NCBI GenBank assembly: GCA_041492185.1
Contig: JBGPWL010000043.1
Location: 1-38,263 of the forward strand
Direction: 5' to 3'
From: JAOAPY01 sp041492185
Lineage (GTDB): Bacteria > Acidobacteriota > Blastocatellia > Pyrinomonadales > Pyrinomonadaceae
DNA length: 38,263 bases
The translations under genes were made by a program, and so were the position numbers. The notes beneath the pieces were generated by a model. The model was not told where the DNA came from. It searched no databases and saw only the letters and a program-made list of their open reading frames with translations. How positions within the stretch are numbered: the stretch's first letter is position 1; each line of letters starts with the position of its first letter. Positions 8,511-14,946 of the stretch are shown in pieces.

Positions 8511-9332
8511 TCACTTCTTCTGCCACTGAGCGACGACGAAGCAAGACAGGAGTTTTCTCTGAACTCTGTTGATTAGCGATTCCAAGACCATCAGCGGGGA
8601 TGAATAGTACCGCTTCGCGCGCAGGGGGATGCGAAAGATTAGAGAGTTTAGTACCAGTAGGAAGGCGACGTTGCCGAGGTACTTGACCTTATTAAACGCA
8701 AAGCGGGATGAGAACTCAGCTTGCAGCGCATTCACGTCGATTGCCGCTTCGTTTTCTGAAAAGAAACGATCATGCTTGTACCAAAATCGCCGCACAAGGT
8801 CCGCGATGGATCCGCTGTGTGGTTCCATAAAACAAAAGTATCCGCCAGGTTTCAGCAAGCGATGAATTTCCCGCACGGCTTCGCTTAGGTTCGGATGGAT
8901 ATGATGCAGACCGCCCACAACGACAACGCAATCAAAAGAGTCATTCTCAAGACCCGAATCGAGCAGCGATCTACACGAGGCTTGGCAGTTGTTCCAACGA
9001 GATCTGAAACGCGCGATTGCTTCGGTTGAAATGTCGAGACCCGTAACCGACGCGTCCCGGGAAAGCAGATATTCAGTCGTTTGCCCGCTGCCGCACATCG
9101 CGTCCAGTACGCGCAAGCCCGAGAGATTGAGACCCGCAAACATGGGCTCGTAGATGAATCGCCGACGGTACTCAAGGCTTGACTCGTCGCTGTAGTGACT
9201 TTCGTATTCGCTCGCGATTTGATCGTAATGATCTTTTTGCAGTAGCTCGGACGCGCGCAGACCAGAGATGTCGGCAGCCGCTGACGGCGCCAACCGCAAT
9301 TGCTCTTCAAGTCTTAAGGATGCGGTGCTCAT
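8511..9332 (-). CDS. Class I SAM-dependent methyltransferase
   Basis: Protein of 273 residues. Motif I is VLDAMCGSGQTT (about residues 76-87). It is followed by an acidic beta-2 end (VTGLDIS), a post-motif DCVVVVGGLHHIHP and LLKPGGYFCFMEP, the usual order of a Rossmann methyltransferase of the Methyltransf_11 type. The start overlaps the stop of the upstream membrane-protein gene by 4 bp (9329-9332), so the two are coupled. The C-terminal 90 residues contain hydrophobic and basic stretches that may bind a membrane. The substrate is unknown. Given the pilin and PTPS-related neighbours, a cell-surface glycolipid or glycan is a guess only. Confidence 0.88.
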   Translation of the reverse strand: MSTASLRLEEQLRLAPSAAADISGLRASELLQKDHYDQIASEYESHYSDESSLEYRRRFIYEPMFAGLNLSGLRVLDAMCGSGQTTEYLLSRDASVTGLDISTEAIARFRSRWNNCQASCRSLLDSGLENDSFDCVVVVGGLHHIHPNLSEAVREIHRLLKPGGYFCFMEPHSGSIADLVRRFWYKHDRFFSENEAAIDVNALQAEFSSRFAFNKVKYLGNVAFLLVLNSLIFRIPLRAKRYYSSPLMVLESLINRVQRKLLSCFVVAQWQKK

Positions 9333-11005
9333 TGCTTACCCTTTGCCAGGATCGGCACTGTCAGCCCGACGATAAACAGACAACTCATGGCGCTCAAGAG
9401 AGCTGCATAGCGGCCTCGTTGCGGCTCGCGAAATTCCAGATCAACTGAGACGACGTCGGCTGGTAACGAAATAAGCAATGCGCCGTCTCGGTCAGGACGA
9501 GTCGATAAAACGCGACCACTGCTAGTCGCGACCCAGTGCGGATAATAAAACGTGCGGACTCGCGCATCGATTGGATTGCCCGCAGCCACTTCAAAACGTC
9601 GGTGTTCCGACTCCCACAAATTTATCTTGACCGGACGACTGCCGGTTTCAACTTCGCTGTTCATCATCCTCGGCGTCGCGCTGGCCCAAATAGGAACCCA
9701 GTAGTTGACGCTCGACGTTCCGCGCACTGACTGGAGATCACTTTCGAACTGTTGCGGGTTTCGGTACTGCGCTTCGCGCACGCTATGCGCCAGGGTGAAA
9801 GAAACGGAGATGGCAACAGCGCCAAAAACGAGCAGCCTGGTCGCATTTCGGATCTCGAACGTGTTGCCGAGCCAACGCGGTAAAGTCGCCGCGGTCAGCA
9901 CCGATCCGGCCATCGAGAAAACGGTGAGCCAGCGCCAGGGAAACTGAGTCTGTTGCAGCGGAGTAAGAATTTTCCACAGCGGATAGCTCAGCGGGACGGC
10001 CATAAATAGCGACATAAGAGCCAATATTGCCACGGGCTTTAACTCGGCGCTGAATTGTCGTCTTGCGCTACGACCGAGCAAAGCGAGCGCTGGAACGAAC
10101 AACAAAAACGTCAGGCCGGTGAGAATATTCATCCACCAAACGTTGAGGTTTACCGGTGAGAATGTTGAGAAGAGAAAATTGAGACGATAATCAACCGAAG
10201 CGTCAGGCGCGACGTTATTAATACCGATCCACCGGAGCTCCATGACCATTCTGGTCCAGTAGATTGCGCTGGCCGCGAGCCCTAATGCAACCGCCGCGGC
10301 GAGTTGCCTGAGCGTGGCGATCCGATGAGGCTTCTCGATTCGCACGAGCGCGTAAAGCAACAACGCGATCGAACCGATCACCGCCAGAGGCAAATGAGTC
10401 AGCACCAGCAACGCATATGTCGCCGCCAGCCCGGCCACGTCTCGCATGCGTCGATGCCGGCAGACTCGTTCGACAAAACCGAAAGCAAACGGTAGCAGCG
10501 CCGCTCCCGCATACTCGGCGATCATGAACGATTGATAGAGTTGATTGACGTGATAGGGTGCGAGCGTGTAGAGAATCGCGGCCCACATCGAGCCCGCTTC
10601 CGAAAGGAATGAGCGGGTCCAGAAGTACATGCCCAACCCGGCTAACACTGACACCACAACAAAGGTCAGCAGAGTAGCAGCATACCAGTTGCCGATCAGC
10701 GTTCGTGCCAGAGCTAGAAGGTAATAGAGGGCGGGGGGATAAAACCGAAAACTAGGATCACCGTATCCGGAATTTGACTCAGCCAACCACGCGGGATACA
10801 GATGACCGCTTCGGAGGGAATCGTAGAAGGGAAGGGCAAAGCGAAAATGATTGAACAGATCGCGGTTGGAAGGAACGCCATAAATCAGCGTTGGTGTGAG
10901 AATGAGAATCGAGACGAAGATTACCCAAAAGATTTTTCTGTTCCCGGGCAGGACTTCGTCTGCGGAAATGCTGACTTCGGGAAACCGGATCGCGCGTGAG
11001 CTCAT
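9329..11005 (-). CDS. PTPS-related polytopic membrane protein
   Basis: About 558 residues from the ATG at 11005; an in-frame start exists at 11077. It has roughly ten or more transmembrane segments and a C-terminal extracytoplasmic beta-rich region. The N-terminal loop with NRDLFNHFRFALPFYDSL, YPAWLAESNSGYGDP and FRFYPPALYYLL is characteristic of the '6-pyruvoyl-tetrahydropterin synthase-related' membrane family. Despite the name, this family is unrelated to QueD and resembles GT-C/YfhO-like membrane glycosyltransferases. It sits 78 bp downstream of the pilin gene at 11083 and is coupled to the methyltransferase. I infer a role in transfer of a lipid-linked sugar. Catalysis is unproven. Confidence 0.82.
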   Translation of the reverse strand: MSSRAIRFPEVSISADEVLPGNRKIFWVIFVSILILTPTLIYGVPSNRDLFNHFRFALPFYDSLRSGHLYPAWLAESNSGYGDPSFRFYPPALYYLLALARTLIGNWYAATLLTFVVVSVLAGLGMYFWTRSFLSEAGSMWAAILYTLAPYHVNQLYQSFMIAEYAGAALLPFAFGFVERVCRHRRMRDVAGLAATYALLVLTHLPLAVIGSIALLLYALVRIEKPHRIATLRQLAAAVALGLAASAIYWTRMVMELRWIGINNVAPDASVDYRLNFLFSTFSPVNLNVWWMNILTGLTFLLFVPALALLGRSARRQFSAELKPVAILALMSLFMAVPLSYPLWKILTPLQQTQFPWRWLTVFSMAGSVLTAATLPRWLGNTFEIRNATRLLVFGAVAISVSFTLAHSVREAQYRNPQQFESDLQSVRGTSSVNYWVPIWASATPRMMNSEVETGSRPVKINLWESEHRRFEVAAGNPIDARVRTFYYPHWVATSSGRVLSTRPDRDGALLISLPADVVSVDLEFREPQRGRYAALLSAMSCLFIVGLTVPILAKGKQ

Positions 11006-11082
11006 AAGAGTATGTATGAACCGGTTAGGAAGAAATACGGCGAGAGAGTTCTCACGCGCCCTCGTCGCGTGGACCAACGGCG

Positions 11083-11562
11083 TCAGTTGCCAAGCACGGC
11101 CATGCCGTTGATCAGTGCCCGATTGTTTGGTATTGCAGCTAAGTCCGTATCGCCGCGAAGGACACCAACCTCAGTAACTCCGAAACGGCGCATGCCTGAC
11201 TGTGTCGGTCCGCCGGTAACCTGTGGAAAACCGTAGCAACCAAACACTGCGGTCGAGCCCGAGCCGGCCTGGTCGACAACTGCGAAGTTGTAACCGCTTT
11301 TTGAACCGTTGCCGAGGACTGAATCAATCAAACTCTGTCCCTGAAGCGTGCCGAGATTGGCGGCAAACGCGCCGTTGCCGAACGTGGCTTGGTAGGTGTG
11401 TTGCGTCGTGAATACAATTCGCAAAGACGATTGCGCCGAACCCTCATTCGCGGCCCGCTTTGAGGCGATCAGGTTCGGGACGGCCATCGCAGTGACAATG
11501 CCGATCAGCGCGACAACGATCAGCAGTTCGATGAGGGAGAAGCCTTTTTGGTACCTATTCAT
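11083..11562 (-). CDS. Type IV pilin-like protein (copy 1, divergent)
   Basis: Prepilin of 159 residues. The leader is MNRYQKG and the cleavage/methylation site is G|FSLIELLIVVALIG, with Phe+1 and Glu+5. A hydrophobic helix follows, then a small globular domain ending RALINGMAVLGN. GGAGGAGTAAGGAA precedes the ATG. It is clearly paralogous to the genes at 11720 and 12559 (shared RRFG, VLRGDTDL, IPN-RAL and LGN C-terminus) but more diverged. It has Cys in FGCYGFPQ and Met in the helix. No good sigma54 promoter or enhancer motif is upstream, unlike the other two, so it may depend on read-through or be a minor pilin. Confidence 0.93.
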   Translation of the reverse strand: MNRYQKGFSLIELLIVVALIGIVTAMAVPNLIASKRAANEGSAQSSLRIVFTTQHTYQATFGNGAFAANLGTLQGQSLIDSVLGNGSKSGYNFAVVDQAGSGSTAVFGCYGFPQVTGGPTQSGMRRFGVTEVGVLRGDTDLAAIPNNRALINGMAVLGN

Positions 11563-11659
11563 TTCCTTACTCCTCCGCAGAAGAAACCAAGATCAAAGGC
11601 GAGTCATCGTTGTTATTCCAGATCGAGCTGAACTAAGAACACTGCCTTTATGAAAAGAT

Positions 11660-11690
11660 TGCGGAGGCGGAGCTTCCACTCCGGCCCCCG
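11660..11690 (-). terminator. Probable terminator downstream of pilin copy 2
   Basis: Read on the minus strand, GCGGGGGCCGGAG pairs imperfectly with CTCCGCCTCCGC around a TGGAAG loop, followed by AATCTTTT. The stem is strong but the U-tract is short, so partial read-through into copy 1 is plausible. Confidence 0.5.
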
Positions 11691-11719
11691 CTCATTTTTG
11701 GGTCCAACTCGAGTAACCG

Positions 11720-12205
11720 TTAGTTGCCAAGTGCGCCCATACCACCGATCAACGCTCTGGTATTCGGTATCGCGGTAAGGTCGGTATCGCCTCGAAGCAC
11801 TCCGCTCTCGCTGATGCCGAAGCGACGTGTGCCGGTCTGCGTAGGCCCACCCGTGGTCTGCGGGAAACCATAAGCGCCGTAGACAGCAGTCGCACCGGTG
11901 CCCGCCTGCTCTACGACGGCAAAATTGTAACCGCTCTTGGCACCGCCGCCGAGTACGCTATCGACCAGGTTCTGTCCCTGAAGGGCAGCCAGGTCAGTTG
12001 CAAAAGCGCCAGCGCCTGCGGTTGATTGGTAAGTAGCCTGCGCACTGTTGACGGTGCGGAGGGAGGACTGGGCCGAGCCTTCGTTTGCGGCGCGGCGAGA
12101 GGCCAAAAGATTGGGAATTGCGATGGCGGCTATGATGCCGATAATCGCAACGACGATCAGAAGCTCAATGAGGGAGAAACCCTCTTGTCGTTTTTGGTTC
12201 TTCAT
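11720..12205 (-). CDS. Type IV pilin-like protein (copy 2)
   Basis: Prepilin of 161 residues with leader MKNQKRQEG and site G|FSLIELLIVVAIIG. The N-terminal helix is nearly identical to copy 3 (ANLLASRRAANEG-type). The globular part is Gly/Ala/Thr-rich with no cysteine pair, so it lacks the D-loop disulfide of classical PilA. It ends ALIGGMGALGN. AGGAGTACGAACAAGA precedes the ATG. It has its own sigma54-type promoter at 12306-12320 and an enhancer-like motif at 12411-12450. The assembly and retraction genes (pilB, pilT, pilC, pilQ) are not in the window. Confidence 0.95.
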   Translation of the reverse strand: MKNQKRQEGFSLIELLIVVAIIGIIAAIAIPNLLASRRAANEGSAQSSLRTVNSAQATYQSTAGAGAFATDLAALQGQNLVDSVLGGGAKSGYNFAVVEQAGTGATAVYGAYGFPQTTGGPTQTGTRRFGISESGVLRGDTDLTAIPNTRALIGGMGALGN

Positions 12206-12305
12206 TCTTGTTCGTACTCCTCGTGAAAAAGGGTTAATAGATTAGCTCCACCGGCGTGCCGTCTAGTGAGCGTTGCCGCGCAAAGCGCTGAGGTCTCCGA
12301 CACAA

Positions 12306-12320
12306 ACAAAGATCGTGCCA
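12306..12320 (-). promoter_or_regulatory. Sigma54-type -24/-12 promoter of pilin copy 2
   Basis: The minus strand reads TGGCACGATCTTTGT. The -24 half matches TGGCACG perfectly, and spacing to the -12 half (TTGT instead of TTGC) is exact. It lies about 100 bp before the ATG at 12205 and about 91 bp downstream of the motif at 12411-12450. Confidence 0.72.
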
Positions 12321-12410
12321 GAAGATTCTGAAGACCCAATTGTCAAATGCCTGGCCTTTCTTCAGAAATCGAAGAACTTTTCTTCGCCGGGTCGGACCAG
12401 CAAAAACTTG

Positions 12411-12450
12411 CTGACAAATTACGGCAGCCATCGTTGCCGATTTCTGTCAA
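12411..12450 (-). promoter_or_regulatory. Enhancer-like bipartite motif (candidate PilR site)
   Basis: On the plus strand, CTGACAAATTACGGCAG at 12411-12427 is followed by TTTCTGTCAA at 12441-12450. Both halves recur upstream of pilin copy 3 with the same order and spacing. They contain inverted TGTCA cores, compatible with the remembered (C/G)TGTC core of Pseudomonas PilR sites. Confidence 0.6.
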
Positions 12451-12497
12451 CGCTGAATCTCTTTCGCCCATGCGTGAGATTTGAACTCTGAAATAAG

Positions 12498-12532
12498 AAG
12501 CGGGAACGGAATTTCAAACTCCGTTCCCGCTT
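12498..12532 (-). terminator. Intrinsic terminator of pilin copy 3
   Basis: A perfect 13-bp stem (AAGCGGGAACGGA with TCCGTTCCCGCTT) closes a 9-base loop. On the minus strand it is followed by CTTATTTC. It lies 27 bp after the stop of copy 3 and upstream of the copy 2 control region, so copies 2 and 3 are probably separate transcription units. Confidence 0.8.
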
Positions 12533-12558
12533 AGACCTTGGCGTTAGACGGGTCGCTT

Positions 12559-13044
12559 TTAGTTACCGAGCGCGCCCATGCCAGCGATCAACGCTCTGGT
12601 GTTAGGAATGGTCGCGAGCGTCGCGTCGCCGCGAAGCACGCCATCTTCCGAAAGTCCAAAGCGACGTGTGCCGGTCTGCGTAGGACCACCCGTGGTTTGC
12701 GGGAAGCCATAGACGCCAAATACTGCCGTTGCGCCTGTGCCGGCCTGCTCGACGATAAGGAAGTTGTATCCGCTCTTCGCGCCACCACCGAGTACGCTGT
12801 CGATCAGGTTCACGCCCTGAAGCACAGCGAGGGTCCCGGCGAAGGCACCGTTGCCCGTCGTCGACTGATAGGTCGCCTGGGCGCTGAACGTGGTGCGGAG
12901 GGAGGACTGGGCCGAGCCTTCGTTGGCCGCTCGGCGGGAAGCCAGAAGATTGGGAATCGCGATGGCGGCGATGATGCCGATGATCGCGACTACGATGAGC
13001 AGCTCAATTAGTGAGAAGCCCGTTTGGCGTTTGTGGTTTTTCAT
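12559..13044 (-). CDS. Type IV pilin-like protein (copy 3)
   Basis: Prepilin of 161 residues with leader MKNHKRQTG and site G|FSLIELLIVVAIIG. Closely paralogous to copy 2 along the whole length (SAQSSLRT, YQSTTGNGAFAG, SVLGGGAKSGYNF, and the ALIAGMGALGN end). AAGGAGTAGGAACAAGAA precedes the ATG, almost the same leader as copy 2. It is the first gene downstream of the PilS/PilR-like pair, with a sigma54-type promoter at 13156-13171 and an enhancer-like motif at 13263-13303. A strong terminator follows. It is probably a major pilin, though which copy is the main subunit cannot be told from sequence. Confidence 0.95.
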   Translation of the reverse strand: MKNHKRQTGFSLIELLIVVAIIGIIAAIAIPNLLASRRAANEGSAQSSLRTTFSAQATYQSTTGNGAFAGTLAVLQGVNLIDSVLGGGAKSGYNFLIVEQAGTGATAVFGVYGFPQTTGGPTQTGTRRFGLSEDGVLRGDATLATIPNTRALIAGMGALGN

Positions 13045-13155
13045 TTCTTGTTCCTACTCCTTCAGAGGTGATTAAGGTTTTGATTTCTCGCGCCACCGGC
13101 TTGAGTCTGTCCGTGTCGTGCCGCGCACGGGCGCAATTCTTGTCGCAGCACTAAC

Positions 13156-13171
13156 TACAAGCTGTATGCCA
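13156..13171 (-). promoter_or_regulatory. Sigma54-type -24/-12 promoter of pilin copy 3
   Basis: The minus strand reads TGGCATACAGCTTGTA: a TGGCA -24 half and TTGT -12 half with the exact sigma54 spacing. It is about 112 bp before the ATG at 13044. The spacer differs from the copy 2 promoter, so the shared core is not simply recent duplication. Confidence 0.68.
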
Positions 13172-13262
13172 CAAACTTGAGCAAGCGAAACGGCGCAGTC
13201 AGCTAAAGATCGCTCAGTAAATTACTTGAGTAGTTCATTACGGGAGAACTGGGTGGGGTCAA

Positions 13263-13303
13263 CTGACAAATTCCGGCAGTCGAAGCCTGACGGTTTGTGT
13301 CAA
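13263..13303 (-). promoter_or_regulatory. Enhancer-like bipartite motif (candidate PilR site)
   Basis: On the plus strand, CTGACAAATTCCGGCAG at 13263-13279 is followed by TTTGTGTCAA at 13294-13303. It sits 92 bp upstream of the -24 box. The copy 2 region has 16 of 17 identical bases in the first half, 9 of 10 in the second, and the same geometry. Confidence 0.6.
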
Positions 13304-13345
13304 AGCCGTTAATCCATGAAAAGAGAACGAGCGAAGCGACAAGTC

Positions 13346-14851
13346 CTAACTTTCGCTGGCGCCGACGGCGAGTTCCGTCTGATCGTCATCTCGCCGCCGA
13401 GGCCCCGGATCGGTTGAGCGCCGGCGCGGAGTTGAGTCCGGCCCGCGTCGTTCATCGCGCAGCTGAGCAGTCTGCCTTCGCAAGTCATGCTTGTCCAACA
13501 GGTGGCGTAGCGAACGCACCGAAAGCCGTAGCAATTCGGCGGCATTTGTCTGATTACCATCGGTTCGGCGAAGCGCTTCCTGAACGTAAGTCCGCTCGAG
13601 TTGGTCGAGGTGAGCAGTGAAGTTAATGCCTTCTTCCGGAAACGCGAAGGCCTCGGCGATCTGGTGAGGATTGTAGTTGGTAATTCTTTCCGGCAGGCGC
13701 TCGGGTCGAATCGAATCGGTCGTCTCGAGTGCAACCGCGCGTTCTACAGTGTTCTCGAGTTCGCGCACGTTGCCGGGCCACGAGTATTTTTCCAGCAAGC
13801 GCAGCGCCCCGTCACTGATCGACAAACTGCGTCCAGTCTGGCCGCAAAACTTTCCGGCAAAGTGCGCTGCCAGATCGCCAATGTCTTCGGTCCTCTCGCG
13901 TAAGGGTGGCAGCTCGATCGGAATGACTGAGATTCGGTAATAGAGATCTTCCCGGAACGTTCCGTCTTTGACCATACTCGCCAGATCGCGATTGGTCGCC
14001 GCGATCACGCGCGTATCGACGGTTGTTTCTTCCGTTGCCCCGACCGGTCTCAGCTTGCGTTCCTGCAAGACGCGCAGCAGTTTGACCTGCATCGCGGAAG
14101 ACATCTCGCCGATCTCGTCGAGGAAAATTGTGCCGCTGTTTGCCGCTTCAAAGAGGCCTTTGCGATTTGCATTTGCGCCGGTGAATGATCCCTTGACGTA
14201 GCCGAAAAGTTCCGACTCGAGCAGCGTTTCAGTGAAGGCGCCGCAGTTGACGGAAACGAACGGTCGCTCGGCGCGCGGGCTCAAGTCGTGAATGGCGCGC
14301 GCCACCAGCTCCTTGCCCGTTCCTGATTCACCGGTAACCAGGACGGTCGACTGGATCTGCGCGACGGTTTCGATCATCTGGTAGAGCGATTGCATCTTCG
14401 CGGAACGCCCGATGATGTTCTGCAGGTTGCCGCGGCTGCGCTGGTCGTGAATCAAGAGCTGGTTCTCTTCGAGGAGGGCTTGATTCTGTTCTTCCAGCTT
14501 GATTTTTTTCAAGACGTTAGCGACGGTTGTGGTCAGCTGATCGTTGTCAAAAGGCTTCTGCAGAAAACCAGACGCACCAATAATTTGCTCAGTGTCGACG
14601 TTTGCGAACGCAGTCATCATGATGACTTCAACGTTAGGCAGAAGCTCACGTGCGGCGCGCAGCAACTCAATGCCGTTCATGTCGGGCATCCTGATGTCTG
14701 AAATGATCAGATCAGCGGGCTCTTGGCGCAGTAACGCCATCGCTTGCCGTCCGCCATCAGCGACGCGCACGTTGTGACCTTCGCGTTCCAGCAAATGCGT
14801 CAGGAACTGCCGCATTCCTAATTCGTCGTCAACAATAAGTAGATTGGCCAT
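13346..14851 (-). CDS. pilR: PilR-like sigma54-dependent response regulator
   Basis: Receiver, AAA+ and Fis-type HTH, about 501 residues from the ATG at 14851 (MANLLIVDDE). An in-frame start at 14941 would translate repeat sequence. The phospho-acceptor is D52, with T80 and K99. The alpha4 segment between them looks about three residues shorter than usual. Walker A is GESGTGKE, the sigma54-contact loop is GSFTGA (a known natural variant), and Walker B is TIFLDE. The HTH reads NQTNAAELLRLSVRSLRHLL, followed by an Arg/Asp-rich tail of about 45 residues. It follows the PilS-like kinase and precedes the pilin genes, whose sigma54-type promoters and shared upstream motif are its likely targets. 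Confidence 0.92.
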   Translation of the reverse strand: MANLLIVDDELGMRQFLTHLLEREGHNVRVADGGRQAMALLRQEPADLIISDIRMPDMNGIELLRAARELLPNVEVIMMTAFANVDTEQIIGASGFLQKPFDNDQLTTTVANVLKKIKLEEQNQALLEENQLLIHDQRSRGNLQNIIGRSAKMQSLYQMIETVAQIQSTVLVTGESGTGKELVARAIHDLSPRAERPFVSVNCGAFTETLLESELFGYVKGSFTGANANRKGLFEAANSGTIFLDEIGEMSSAMQVKLLRVLQERKLRPVGATEETTVDTRVIAATNRDLASMVKDGTFREDLYYRISVIPIELPPLRERTEDIGDLAAHFAGKFCGQTGRSLSISDGALRLLEKYSWPGNVRELENTVERAVALETTDSIRPERLPERITNYNPHQIAEAFAFPEEGINFTAHLDQLERTYVQEALRRTDGNQTNAAELLRLSVRSLRHLLDKHDLRRQTAQLRDERRGPDSTPRRRSTDPGPRRRDDDQTELAVGASES

Positions 14852-14864
14852 GGAATTGATCTTC

Positions 14865-14946
14865 GTACTTTGATCTTTGGTCTTTGCATCGGCAGCCCCA
14901 CATCTTCCAGGATCTCGCTGCAGGCGAAGATCAAAGATCAAAGTAC
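14865..14946. repeat. Inverted repeat between pilS-like and pilR-like genes
   Basis: GTACTTTGATCTTTGGTCTTTG at 14865-14886 (22 bp; core GTACTTTGATCTTTG) is inverted at 14925-14946 with 20 of 22 matches. It supplies the end of the kinase reading frame. Confidence 0.75.

Noticed and set aside
7543..8544. ABC permease starting at the ATG at 8544
   Set aside because: The extra 56 residues translate a palindromic repeat and overlap the methyltransferase gene; a downstream GTG is preferred, though not proven.
11632..11646. AGGCAGTGTTCTTAG upstream of pilin copy 1 as a sigma54 promoter
   Set aside because: Both halves deviate and the upstream enhancer motif is missing.
12273..12491. 72-residue plus-strand ORF between pilin copies 2 and 3
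   Set aside because: It covers the candidate sigma54 promoter and enhancer motif, has no domain, and is opposite to the surrounding genes.
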